A stretch of DNA of 64,000 bases, from NCBI GenBank assembly GCA_902774035.1, contig CACYHA010000008.1:1-64000 (forward strand). The letters run 5' to 3'. The DNA comes from Oscillospiraceae bacterium (GTDB lineage Bacteria > Bacillota > Clostridia > Oscillospirales > Acutalibacteraceae). Position numbers and translations under genes: made by a program. Position 1 is the first letter of the stretch. The number at the start of each line of letters is the position of its first letter. This document shows positions 24,577-33,165 of this stretch, piece by piece. The notes under the pieces are model-generated. The model ran no database searches. It saw only the letters and a program-made list of their open reading frames with translations, and was not told where the DNA came from.

Positions 24577-26679
24577 TTGGCAGCATACAGACCCAAGAGT
24601 TTGGATGAATTGAACAATCAGTATGACAAGGTGAAGTCTGCCGACCAGGCGATCAAGCAGGGGCAGAGCAGACTCGGCGCCGGCGCCGACGCAGGCGAAG
24701 GCCTGCAGCGGGTGACTTGGAACTATGACCCCGCAAAGTACAGAGTCAGCAAGGAGGAGGCCGCCGCTTTGACGGGCTCCGTAGACCGTTTTATCAAAGA
24801 ATTTTCCGCAAAGGAAAAACCGCATACCAGCGCCATGGAACAGGCGCAGGAGGCGTTGGAAACCAGCGAGCAGACTCCGCCGAAGATGACGCAGGATACG
24901 GCTGCCGCCTTTGACGCTCTTCTGGCCCAGGCTAAGGCCGAGACCGCCCGCGCCTCGCAGCAGGCGCGGCAGCCTGCCGCGCCCCTCGACGCGCAGGATG
25001 CGCCCGCCGCCCGCCATCCGGCCGCACCGATCGCGCCGGTCGCCGACGAAGCCGCGGCCGCGCAGACCGCCGCAGGTTCCGTGAAGGAAGGCGAGCTTTC
25101 CGGCCTGATGGACGAGTATATGCGCGTGATGACCGACGAGGACGAAAACGAGCGGGGCGGAAGGTTCCGCCGCCGCAGAAAGGACCGCAGACACGGCAGA
25201 GACGCCGGCCTTCCGGCGGCGCAGACCGCGCCTGTGTCTCCGCCTCCGGTTGTGCCCTTCGGTGCGCCGGAGTTTGAAGCGCCTGTGGATTATCTTGCGC
25301 CGGAGGACGAATTTGTAGTGCCCGAAGAGGTCGTCGCGCCTGTCGAGGATGCGTTCGATCTTCCCGAAGAGGTCGTCGCGCCCGTCGAGGATGCGTTCGA
25401 TCTTCCCGAAGAAGCGGCGATTCCCGAAAAGGACGCATATGACGTTCCCGAAGAAGCGGCGATTCCCGACGAAGACGTATATGACGTACCGGAAGAAGCT
25501 GCGGTTTCCGAAGAAGACGCCTATGACGTGCCGGAGGAACCGTTTACACAGGAGTTCGAGATCCCCGAAGAATTTCTGATGCCCGTGGCGTTCGAATTTC
25601 CGCAGGCGGAGGAGGCCTCGCAGGAGGAAGTGATCATTCCCACGGAGGAGGATGCCTGCGACGCACCGGAGGAAGCCGCGCTTTCGGAAGACGCTTTCGA
25701 TGAGGACGGGGACACGGTTCGCCCGGAGGACGACCTTGCGGACGGCCCCGACGATTTCACCGCGCCGCCGGAAGACGACGAAGCGGTGGTGGATCCGACC
25801 CGCCTGTTCCCCGGCGCACAGACCGAAGAAGCGCCGGAAGAAGCAGCGCCCGCGGCGCCGCAGATGGTCGATCTTTCCGATCTGCCGGAGGACGACGCCG
25901 TCTATGCCCAGGCGCCGACCTATCCCATGAGCTTTGAGGACGTGACCAGCTACAGCGGCTCCGCCGACCCGGAAGACCGCTTTGTGCCCATCGCCGACCT
26001 TTCGGAGCCGGAGGCGCCCGCCCCTGCGGCAGAACCTGCCCCGGAGCTTGACGAAGCGCCGCAGGAGGAGCCTGCTGCGCCGCAAAAACAAAAAAAGGAA
26101 CACCGCTTCCTGCGCGGGCTCGGAAAGTTCTTCTGCGCGATCCTTCTGATCGTTTCGCTGCTGGCGACGGCGACGGTAGTTCTGGTCGGCCATGTGCTTG
26201 GGATCAACACCGGCGAGCCAACCGTCGGATCCTACTATTTATTCACCGCCAACCACTCCTATGAGGGCACCGGCGTGGACGAGGGCGATCTGGTGCTTTG
26301 CCAGAAGACCACCGCCATTCCCAACGACACCGGCGTGGTTTACATGCTGGAAGGGGAGAGCGCCTCGTTTTCCTTCGGTGTGAAACTGTCCGACCGGGTG
26401 GACAGCGCCCGGAACGTGCTGATCTATGACGTTTCCGGCGTGCAGGTGACGGAAAAGAACCTGCTGGGCACCGTGATGCAGACCGTCGGTCAGGTCGGCA
26501 GTTACATCCGCTACATCATCGACCATTTCAACCTGCTGATTGCCGGCTGCGCCGCGCTGGATGTGCTGTGGATCCTGTTTTTGATCCTGCTTTCCCGCCG
26601 CAGAAAGGATGATGCACAGGAACTGCCGGAGGAGGCTGCGTCCGCGGAACAGACGGATCTGTTCAACGACATCGGTTAA
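24577..26679 (+). CDS. Large acidic-repeat membrane protein with signal-peptidase-like C-terminal domain
   Basis: A 700-residue protein of unknown function. A TTG start at 24577 is used (MAAYRPKSLDEL); SD AGAGGGTG lies about 9 nt upstream. Residues 1-230 are Ala/Glu/Gln-rich and probably helical, then a basic patch (FRRRRKDRRHGR) follows. At 249-318 there are five 14-residue acidic repeats (PEEVVAPVEDAFDL type), then further acidic disorder. Membrane segments are predicted near 518-543 and 652-672. Between them an extracytoplasmic beta domain includes EGTGVDEGDLVLCQK, reminiscent of SipW-type signal peptidases, but the SGSM active-site motif is not present in normal form. Cotranscription with the DivIVA-like gene suggests a role in polar or septal organisation. 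Confidence 0.75.
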   Translation: MAAYRPKSLDELNNQYDKVKSADQAIKQGQSRLGAGADAGEGLQRVTWNYDPAKYRVSKEEAAALTGSVDRFIKEFSAKEKPHTSAMEQAQEALETSEQTPPKMTQDTAAAFDALLAQAKAETARASQQARQPAAPLDAQDAPAARHPAAPIAPVADEAAAAQTAAGSVKEGELSGLMDEYMRVMTDEDENERGGRFRRRRKDRRHGRDAGLPAAQTAPVSPPPVVPFGAPEFEAPVDYLAPEDEFVVPEEVVAPVEDAFDLPEEVVAPVEDAFDLPEEAAIPEKDAYDVPEEAAIPDEDVYDVPEEAAVSEEDAYDVPEEPFTQEFEIPEEFLMPVAFEFPQAEEASQEEVIIPTEEDACDAPEEAALSEDAFDEDGDTVRPEDDLADGPDDFTAPPEDDEAVVDPTRLFPGAQTEEAPEEAAPAAPQMVDLSDLPEDDAVYAQAPTYPMSFEDVTSYSGSADPEDRFVPIADLSEPEAPAPAAEPAPELDEAPQEEPAAPQKQKKEHRFLRGLGKFFCAILLIVSLLATATVVLVGHVLGINTGEPTVGSYYLFTANHSYEGTGVDEGDLVLCQKTTAIPNDTGVVYMLEGESASFSFGVKLSDRVDSARNVLIYDVSGVQVTEKNLLGTVMQTVGQVGSYIRYIIDHFNLLIAGCAALDVLWILFLILLSRRRKDDAQELPEEAASAEQTDLFNDIG
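25321..25530 (+). repeat. Five in-frame 42-bp repeats
   Basis: Units begin at 25321, 25363, 25405, 25447 and 25489, each encoding PEE(V/A)(V/A)-(A/I/V)-(P/S)-x-(E/K)-D-(A/V)-(F/Y)-D-(L/V), and degrade into a sixth at 25531. The first two units are nearly identical at DNA level, indicating recent duplication. Confidence 0.85.
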
Positions 26680-26738
26680 AGATACATTCGGGTCGCCGTA
26701 GCAGGCGGCCCTGCTTTTGACCCGGGGAGGTTGTTTCT

Positions 26739-27263
26739 GTGAAAGAAATCTTCAAGAGCACGACCGCAGTCAAGGTGGCCGCGATTCTTGTTCTGCTGGC
26801 GCTCGGCGTTCTGCTTTTGCTCGCGCCGATGGAAACGCTCACACTCTATATCCGCGTGATCGGCGCCGTTTTGCTGGCCGGCGCGGCCGTGGGCTTTCTG
26901 GTCTTTTTCCGAACGCCCGTGCAGAACCGGTCTGCGGCGGTGCTCATCGGGGCAATCTTTGCCGCGGTCGCGGGGCTGGTCTTTGCGGCTGCGCCCGGCG
27001 CCGTGACCGGCGCGCTGCCCTTCGTGTTCGGCGCCATGCTGCTGCTTGCTTCGGCGTCCGAGCTGTTTTCCGCTCTTGCCCTGCCCTTCGGTAAGCTGAT
27101 CGGCATCATTCTCTCGCTGATCGGGGTCATCCTCGGTCTGATCATTCTCATGAATCCCAACGCCATTGCGGCCTTTGTGACCCGGCTGATCGGCCTGAGC
27201 TTCCTGTATGAGGCTGCCGTGGGGATCGTTACCGCTTTGCTTGCGCGGCGTGCGCTGCGCTGA
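26739..27263 (+). CDS. DUF308 (HdeD-like) membrane protein
   Basis: A 174-residue protein with six predicted membrane segments arranged as hydrophobic hairpins (VAAILVLLALGVLLLLAP, LIGIILSLIGVILGLIIL). This is the layout of HdeD/DUF308 proteins associated with acid stress in enterobacteria but of unknown role elsewhere. The GTG at 26739 follows GGGGAGG with a long spacer. It precedes nadE by 12 nt and is probably cotranscribed with it. Confidence 0.78.
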   Translation: MKEIFKSTTAVKVAAILVLLALGVLLLLAPMETLTLYIRVIGAVLLAGAAVGFLVFFRTPVQNRSAAVLIGAIFAAVAGLVFAAAPGAVTGALPFVFGAMLLLASASELFSALALPFGKLIGIILSLIGVILGLIILMNPNAIAAFVTRLIGLSFLYEAAVGIVTALLARRALR

Positions 27264-27275
27264 AAGGAGAAACCC

Positions 27276-28016
27276 ATGTTCGATGTGTTGAAAGTCAAGC
27301 GCGACTGTGCGGAATGGATCCGCGCGTTTTTTGAAGAAAACGGAAAGGACTGCAGCGCCGTGATTGGCATCTCCGGCGGCAAGGACAGCTCCGTTGCCGC
27401 GGCGATGTGCGTCGAAGCCCTCGGCAGAGACCGGGTGCTGGGCGTGCTGATGCCCTGCGGCGAGCAGACCGACATCGACTGCGCAAAGCAGCTCGTGGAG
27501 CATCTGCAGATCCCGCACATGGTCGTGAATATCAAGGACGCCGTGGAGGGGCTGACAAAGGCGCTGCCCTTTGCGCCCTCAAAACAGACGACGACGAATC
27601 TTCCGGCGCGCATCCGCATGACGACCCTCTACGCCGTTGCCCAAAGCCACAACGGCCGCGTGGTCAACACCTGCAACCTTTCGGAGGATTGGGTCGGCTA
27701 TTCCACCCGCTACGGCGACGCCGCCGGCGATTTCAGCCCCCTTTCCCGCCTGACGGTGGCGGAAGTCAAGGCTCTCGGCCGCGCCCTCGGCCTGCCGGAA
27801 AACCTGATCGAAAAGCCGCCGATCGACGGTCTTTCGGGAAAAACCGACGAGGAAAATCTCGGCTTCACCTACGCCGAACTGGATCGCTATATCCGCACCG
27901 GCGAGATCGAAGACGCCGAACACAAGGCGCGCATCGACCGTCTGCACAGGCTGAACCTTTTCAAGCTGCAGCTCATGCCGGCGTTTGAATATGCCGGCGA
28001 AGTCAGGGCGGAATAA
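27276..28016 (+). CDS. nadE: Ammonia-dependent NAD+ synthetase
   Basis: Adenylates and amidates nicotinic acid adenine dinucleotide to NAD+. The 246-residue product has the N-type PP-loop SGGKDSSVAAAMC (residues ~33-45), LGVLMPCGEQ, NTCNLSEDWVGYSTRYGD and the C-terminal lid region. There is no N-terminal nitrilase glutaminase domain, so it uses free ammonia. SD AAAGGAG precedes the ATG. It lies between the DUF308 gene and the Hsp70-like gene, both on the same strand. Confidence 0.95.
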   Translation: MFDVLKVKRDCAEWIRAFFEENGKDCSAVIGISGGKDSSVAAAMCVEALGRDRVLGVLMPCGEQTDIDCAKQLVEHLQIPHMVVNIKDAVEGLTKALPFAPSKQTTTNLPARIRMTTLYAVAQSHNGRVVNTCNLSEDWVGYSTRYGDAAGDFSPLSRLTVAEVKALGRALGLPENLIEKPPIDGLSGKTDEENLGFTYAELDRYIRTGEIEDAEHKARIDRLHRLNLFKLQLMPAFEYAGEVRAE

Positions 28017-28053
28017 GCGGAACAGGACGTTTATAAGAGGAGGATTCACAGCA

Positions 28054-29082
28054 ATGGTTATTGCATTTGATATTTTTCGTGAAAACGGGATGGCCGGTAT
28101 TGCGTTCGGCAAAAACAACGAAACATCAGCGGTGTTCCCGTGTGATGCTCCCTGCAGGCAGATGATGCTGCAAACCTGGGAAGAGATGCATACGTTTACT
28201 TCTTTTTTCAACAAAACAGTTCGTTTTTTTGAGGAACAATATAACGAACCGCTGGAGTTTGCATATTTTGTTGTTCCCTATGATTTCTCATATTTGCAAA
28301 AAGCGAGAATCAAAGAGAGCGTAAAAAATGCCAGGATTCCGAGAGTTCGCTGCTGCAATTGTCTGGAGGTTGTTGCCTGGGAACATGCATTTGCAGAGGA
28401 ACGGACATACTTTTTCTGCCAGCTTGAAAAAGACCGCATTGAAGTCGCCTTTGTCGAAACCGGATCCGGCGTTGTTGAAACCATTGGTGCCAGCGGCATT
28501 CGTCTGGTGTCGGGGGAGGAGACGCAAAAGCTGCAAAAGCGGCTGACAGATGAGATCAATCTTCTTTTCAAAGAAACCGTTCAAGACTGGAACTGTGTGA
28601 GCCGGGTCGTTCTTGTCGGCCGTTCTCCGCATAGTTTAGTATCTCTGCTGGAGGGGATAACCGGCAAGAAATGCTATAAGATGAAAAACAACGCTGTTCG
28701 GGGTCTGGTTGATCAGATGCAGTGGATGAACAAGGGAAATCGGAACACGCCCTTGCTGTTGCCGATGCAGCACTACAATCTTTGGGCGGCGATGGGAGAA
28801 TCCGGAGAAAAAGACGTTGTCATCAACCGCTATTCGACGATACCGACTCTGCAAACCGCGAAGCTTCTGATTTCCACAGAAAAAACATTGTATCTCTATG
28901 AGGGAAATTACATGAATCCCCGGTTTGACACGAGAATCGCCGCGCTGGATCTTTCCCGCGCAAGGGAGGGCAGCGAGATCGAATGTGAGATTAACATCGA
29001 CGCGAACGGCGAAATTACGGCTTCCGTAAAAGACGAAAAAGGGGAAATGCTGATCCCAAACACCGTGCTTCCGGCGCTGTAA
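28054..29082 (+). CDS. Hsp70-like protein with degenerate ATPase domain
   Basis: A 342-residue protein, much shorter than DnaK (~600). The C-terminal ~90 residues match the DnaK substrate-binding beta domain in order: KDVVINRYSTIPTLQ, LYEGNY, FDTRIAALDLS, then GSEIECEINIDANGEITASVK. The N-terminal 250 residues follow the actin-like ATPase layout (FVVPYDFSYLQKARIKESVK, RVVLVGRSPHSLVSLL). However, the phosphate-binding signatures DLGTTxS and DLGGGT are replaced by FDIFRENGMAGIAFG and CQLEKDRIEVAF. It probably cannot hydrolyse ATP normally. SD AGAGGAGG precedes the ATG. The gene is AT-richer than its neighbours. There is no DnaJ or GrpE nearby. Confidence 0.72.
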   Translation: MVIAFDIFRENGMAGIAFGKNNETSAVFPCDAPCRQMMLQTWEEMHTFTSFFNKTVRFFEEQYNEPLEFAYFVVPYDFSYLQKARIKESVKNARIPRVRCCNCLEVVAWEHAFAEERTYFFCQLEKDRIEVAFVETGSGVVETIGASGIRLVSGEETQKLQKRLTDEINLLFKETVQDWNCVSRVVLVGRSPHSLVSLLEGITGKKCYKMKNNAVRGLVDQMQWMNKGNRNTPLLLPMQHYNLWAAMGESGEKDVVINRYSTIPTLQTAKLLISTEKTLYLYEGNYMNPRFDTRIAALDLSRAREGSEIECEINIDANGEITASVKDEKGEMLIPNTVLPAL

Positions 29083-29101
29083 GGGAAGAATACATTTGAA
29101 A

Positions 29102-29191
29102 ATGTCTGACACGGATCGTCTCAGCGACACCGTTCCCGGGGGATCGATGATTCACACGCCGAGCGAATCATTGGTTCCCGAACAGCAATAA
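29102..29191 (+). CDS. Possible small ORF (29 residues) before a terminator
   Basis: Frame MSDTDRLSDTVPGGSM continues 13 more residues to a TAA that overlaps the terminator stem. The SD AAGGGAAG overlaps the Hsp70-like gene's stop; it fits a TTG at 29096 (7 nt spacing) better than the ATG at 29102. The peptide is polar and unrecognised. It may be a real micropeptide or chance. Confidence 0.25.
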   Translation: MSDTDRLSDTVPGGSMIHTPSESLVPEQQ

Positions 29192-29233
29192 AACATCACA
29201 CTCCGCACCTGTCGATGCGGAGTGTGATGTTTT
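29190..29233 (+). terminator. Strong intrinsic terminator
   Basis: An 18-bp perfect stem (29190-29207 with 29216-29233) ends in GATGTTTT, closing the nadE/Hsp70-like transcription unit. From there to 29419 nothing further is visible. Confidence 0.88.
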
Positions 29234-29419
29234 GAAAGGAACTTTTACGAAACAAATGAAAAAATCTATCCATGGTGGAGGACGGCTGTCCGTTTCCGTC
29301 TTCCTTGGTTACATCATAGCAGACCTTTTTCCGATTCGTGCGTTTATTGTGTAAATAAACCGTGAACAATTTTGACGTACTTTTGTTGCGCAGCCGCGCT
29401 TTTTCGGTCAGCGTTTCGG

Positions 29420-30742
29420 TCAGCGCAGTTTCTTGATGAGATTGATCTTCATTTTTTTCGCTTTCGGCATCAAAGTGGCATAGGCGTAATATTTCACCCT
29501 GCTGCCGATGAGCACATACTCACCGATGAACTCGTGGTAATCGGCGGAAAAGCTCTTTTTGAAATCGTAGATGCCCTTGAAATTCTCCATCGGTTCCAAC
29601 GGGCCGAGGGTTCCGTCGGCCTGAAGCTCCGGCGAGTGCACGATCACATAGCCGAGATCGTGGATATTGCAGCCGCGTTCGATGCTCTCGCACAGGCGCA
29701 AATAGTTCAGATAGTGGCTCGAGCGCGTCTCGTTGCGGATGACGTTCTTCGTTCCGCCGAACAGACAGCTTCCCATCCCGCCGTAATAGATCGAAAGGCC
29801 GCCGGCCACGCAGATCTCGTCGTCGTCGGTGTAATCGTCCGCTTGTGCCATGCGCTTTTCAAAGTGTTCGTGTTGCTTGTCGGCGCTGTCGATGATCTCC
29901 TGCAGCTGGCGCGCCTTTTTTTCGTGGGCGCCGGGCAGGGCGGCAAGGGCTTCGGCCTTTTTCTTTTGGCGTTCTTCCTCCAGCGCGCGATCCTTTGTCT
30001 TGCTGTAATAGATCAGCTTCAGATCGGAGCAGCCGTCGAAGGCCTGCAGGAGTTTGGTGCAGTAGGCGCCGTCGCGTTCCACGAAATTGTCGCGCTCACT
30101 GGTGTCGCGCATGACGGAGATGAAATCCTCCATCAGCTTCGGTTCCCGCACCACGTCGGCATATGTGCAGGTTCTGGCGGTCAGGCCGCGGCTTTCGCCC
30201 AGACGGATGCTGTAGCGCACGCCCTTGTCGCACTTTTTGAGGATCTGCGAGGCGGTGAGCGGAGCGCCGGCTTCGTCCCGCAGGGGGATGAACAACTGCA
30301 CGGGCTGCTTGTAGGTGTAGTTCGCAAGGTTCCCGTTGAGCACATAGCCCATTTCCGTCAGTGTCCGGTGCAGGGCGTGGCCGTAGTCCTGTTCCTCGCC
30401 GTTGACGCGCAGAGAGACCGGGGGATCCATGATGAAGGCCGTCACGCCGTGGGCCTTGACTTCGCCGCGCATGAAATCGGTGAACGCCTGCAGCAGCGCG
30501 GTGTCGCCGTAATCGCAGACCGGTCCGCCGGAGCAGTACCAGATCTTGCCGGCGGCGGGCAGCACACGTTCCATCACCAGCGCGGCAAGCACGCGCTTTT
30601 CGCCCGCAAAGCCGCAGTAATAGCTGCACTTCCAGGTGGTTTTCACGGTCTGCCAGCGGGAACACTGGATGTATTGGCCGCCCCGGGACGCAAGAAAGGC
30701 GTCATAGGCGGCAAGGTCGGACTCTATTCTGAAGGTGTACAT
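29420..30742 (-). CDS. FemAB-type peptidoglycan bridge aminoacyltransferase
   Basis: A 440-residue member of the FemABX family, which transfers amino acids from aminoacyl-tRNA onto the lipid-linked peptidoglycan stem peptide. Typical features are the N-terminal YIQCSRWQTVK, a double GNAT fold, a helical coiled-coil arm inserted in the second domain (ALEEERQKKKAEALAAL region, residues ~250-300), and the terminal IGEYVLIGSRVKYYAYATL. It lies on the same strand after murE (57 nt from its stop), fitting a wall-synthesis unit. The bridge residue added is not predictable. Confidence 0.87.
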   Translation of the reverse strand: MYTFRIESDLAAYDAFLASRGGQYIQCSRWQTVKTTWKCSYYCGFAGEKRVLAALVMERVLPAAGKIWYCSGGPVCDYGDTALLQAFTDFMRGEVKAHGVTAFIMDPPVSLRVNGEEQDYGHALHRTLTEMGYVLNGNLANYTYKQPVQLFIPLRDEAGAPLTASQILKKCDKGVRYSIRLGESRGLTARTCTYADVVREPKLMEDFISVMRDTSERDNFVERDGAYCTKLLQAFDGCSDLKLIYYSKTKDRALEEERQKKKAEALAALPGAHEKKARQLQEIIDSADKQHEHFEKRMAQADDYTDDDEICVAGGLSIYYGGMGSCLFGGTKNVIRNETRSSHYLNYLRLCESIERGCNIHDLGYVIVHSPELQADGTLGPLEPMENFKGIYDFKKSFSADYHEFIGEYVLIGSRVKYYAYATLMPKAKKMKINLIKKLR

Positions 30743-30799
30743 TTGATTTTACTCCTTTGCTTCACTAAAACTGACCGCTAACCACTGACCGCCAACCGC

Positions 30800-32260
30800 T
30801 CATTTCCGTTCCGCCAGCCATTGGAAGATCACAGCCTTTTCGGAAAACGGCAGCTTTTCGCCGCGGACCTTCATGAACTCCTCGTGGCCTTTGCCGGCAA
30901 AGAGAAGGATGTCGCCCGGTTCGGCGATGGAAAGGGCATAGCGGATCGCCTCGGCCCGGTCGGGGATGTCGACGTGTCTGCCGCCGGCTTCTTCGACGGA
31001 AGAAGCGATCTCACGGATGATGGCGGTCGGATCCTCAAAATCGGGGTCGTCGCTGGTGAGGATGGAAAGATCGCACATGGCGCCGGAGACCAGACCCAGC
31101 TCCCGGCGGCGGATCTCCGTGCGCGAACCGACGGAGCCGTAGAGAGCGATGATGCGGTTGTGGTCATAGGCCGCCAGCGTTTCCAGCATACTTTGCAGGC
31201 TCACGCCGTTGTGGGCATAGTCGATGATGATGCTGAACTCCGCGTCGATCGGCACGACCTCGCCGCGCCCTTTGACAAACACGGCACACAGCCCCTCCTT
31301 CATCTGCTGCGGCGTCACGCCGTAGCGGTCGGCAACGGCGATGGCGGCCAGCGCGTTGAGCGCGTTGACTGCGCCGGGCAAAGAGACAAAGAAGGTGTCC
31401 TTTCGGCCGTCAAAAGCGGCGGTGAACTCCACGCCCAGCAGCCGTTCGCGCTTGATCTGCCGCACGTCCAGCAGCCGGAACATGGCCGATGCTTCATAGC
31501 CGTAGGAGATCACCGGGCAGGCGCACTCGGAAGCGATCTCGGCGCCGAAGGGGTCGTCGGTGTGGATCACGGCAAGATCGCACTGACGGAAAAGCTGCTT
31601 TTTCCAACCGGCGTATTCCTCCATGGAGGCGTGCTCGTTCGTGCCGATGTGGTCGGGATAGAGGTTGGTGAACACGCCGACGGCGAACCGCATACCGTCC
31701 ACACGGTGGAACTTGAGGCCGAGGGAGGAGACCTCGATCACGGCGGCCTTGCAGCCGGCGTCGCACATCATGCGCAGCAGCTTTTGCAGCTCGTAGCTTT
31801 CGGGGGTGGTGTTGACCGTTGCAAGCTGCACGTCGCCGAAGGCGGCGCCCACGGTGCCGATGATGCCGGTCATGATGCCCGCGCTTTCCAGCACGGCTTT
31901 GACGATGTGGGCCGTGGTGGTCTTGCCCTTGGTGCCCGTGATGCCGATCAGGGCAAGGTCACGGTCGGGGTGACGGAAGAAGTTGCCGCTGCAGACCGCC
32001 AGCGCGGCGCGCGTATCGGCGCAAAAAAGCACCAGCGCGTCGGAGGGCACGTCGATCTCCTTTTCGCAAAGAAAGACCCGGCAGCCGGTATCGTAGGCGT
32101 TGCGGGCAAAAATGTGCCCGTCGGTGCGCGCGCCGGTGAGACAGACGAACATGGTGTGCTCCCGCGCCTTGCGGGAATCATAGGCGATGTCGGTGATGTC
32201 GAGCTCGCCGTCAAAGGGCGCTGCAACTTCAACGCCGGACAGGATTTCTTTTAACTTCAT
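30800..32260 (-). CDS. murE: UDP-N-acetylmuramoyl-tripeptide synthetase (MurE-type ligase)
   Basis: Adds the third stem-peptide residue to UDP-MurNAc-L-Ala-D-Glu in the cytoplasm. The 486-residue product begins MKLKEILSGVEV, with SD CGGAG about 9 nt upstream. The Mur ligase P-loop is GITGTKGKTTTAH, followed by NTTPESYELQ and SSLGLKFHRVDG. The family's substrate-specificity loop, DNPR in diaminopimelate-adding enzymes, reads SDDPDFEDP here. The arginine that binds the free carboxylate of diaminopimelate is therefore replaced by Asp, so the third residue could be lysine, ornithine or something else. It is the second gene of an operon with the membrane protein upstream and lies before femAB. Confidence 0.9.
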   Translation of the reverse strand: MKLKEILSGVEVAAPFDGELDITDIAYDSRKAREHTMFVCLTGARTDGHIFARNAYDTGCRVFLCEKEIDVPSDALVLFCADTRAALAVCSGNFFRHPDRDLALIGITGTKGKTTTAHIVKAVLESAGIMTGIIGTVGAAFGDVQLATVNTTPESYELQKLLRMMCDAGCKAAVIEVSSLGLKFHRVDGMRFAVGVFTNLYPDHIGTNEHASMEEYAGWKKQLFRQCDLAVIHTDDPFGAEIASECACPVISYGYEASAMFRLLDVRQIKRERLLGVEFTAAFDGRKDTFFVSLPGAVNALNALAAIAVADRYGVTPQQMKEGLCAVFVKGRGEVVPIDAEFSIIIDYAHNGVSLQSMLETLAAYDHNRIIALYGSVGSRTEIRRRELGLVSGAMCDLSILTSDDPDFEDPTAIIREIASSVEEAGGRHVDIPDRAEAIRYALSIAEPGDILLFAGKGHEEFMKVRGEKLPFSEKAVIFQWLAERK

Positions 32261-32286
32261 GGCATGATACTCCGTATATGAATTGG

Positions 32287-32976
32287 TTACTTTTTTCTTC
32301 CGTCGTTCCAGCGTTCCTTTTCCGCAAGGTAGGCTTTGCGCACTTCCTTCCGATCCTTTCCGAGCAGGCCGGTGCGTTTGAAGGCTTCGAGGAACATCCC
32401 CAGCAGCGCGCCGGCAGAGCCGAAGAGCAGATCGCACATCGTGTCCGTCAGGCCGCCGGCGTTCGGCGCCTGGCCGTGCTGCATCACAAAGCCGTAGAGC
32501 CTGTCCATCGTGAACTCATAGAACTCCCAGCCCACCAGCAGCGTGACGGCAAAGCACAGGGAAAACACAGCCTGCACGGAGATCTTGACCGGGCGCTTGT
32601 CTCCCTGCATGATCTCCGCAAGGAAAAACGCGCCGACACAGGCAAGGTACCCGGCGAAGATGTGCTCCGGTACGTCGATGTGCTGAAAGGCGGTGCGGGT
32701 GTTGACCGTGGTGCCCACCACGCAGGCAAAGCAGATATAGCAGTTGAGCATGGTCTGCAGATGGTAGGGGCAGCGGGTGATGAAGGTTCGCCCGCCCCAA
32801 AGCTGAAACAGATCCCACAGATGGGTGAAGGCGATGGCGAACAGCGCCTGGATGAATTCCGACGTGTAGCCGGTGAAGAGCCCCCATGCGCCCCAGAGAA
32901 ACAGCAGCGCACGGCAGACCCACCAGGTGATCTCGTGGGCGCGGGGCAGCGCCGGGATCGGGTTCCATTGTTTCAT
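32287..32976 (-). CDS. Hypothetical integral membrane protein (YjdF/DUF2238-like)
   Basis: A 229-residue protein with about six membrane segments. It includes the region WEFYEFTMDRLYGF and the segment LTDTMCDLLFGSAGALLGM, which resemble DUF2238/YjdF-type membrane proteins (WE/HxxE...DT..D). The function is unknown. The ATG at 32976 follows AAAGGAACG; an upstream frame extension has no SD. It is 26 nt upstream of murE and probably shares its transcript, from a TGCTATAAT extended -10 near 33018-33010. Confidence 0.65.
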   Translation of the reverse strand: MKQWNPIPALPRAHEITWWVCRALLFLWGAWGLFTGYTSEFIQALFAIAFTHLWDLFQLWGGRTFITRCPYHLQTMLNCYICFACVVGTTVNTRTAFQHIDVPEHIFAGYLACVGAFFLAEIMQGDKRPVKISVQAVFSLCFAVTLLVGWEFYEFTMDRLYGFVMQHGQAPNAGGLTDTMCDLLFGSAGALLGMFLEAFKRTGLLGKDRKEVRKAYLAEKERWNDGRKK

Positions 32977-33084
32977 ATCATTCGTTCCTTTTTCGGTAAT
33001 TGAATATATATTATAGCACAGTGCGTCCCATTTTACCATAGATTTTTTAATTTTTAAACAGAATTTGAAATTTTATCAAACCTC

Positions 33085-33113
33085 TTGCATGAAAATTAAA
33101 AAAGGTCTATAAT
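33085..33113 (+). promoter_or_regulatory. Promoter of the anchored secreted-protein gene
   Basis: TTGCAT (33085-33090), exact 17-nt spacer, TATAAT (33108-33113), in an AT-rich stretch. Confidence 0.8.
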
Positions 33114-33165
33114 AAATAAAAATAATTGTGCTTTTTTTGCACAGCGTTGAAAGGAAGTCACCGTT

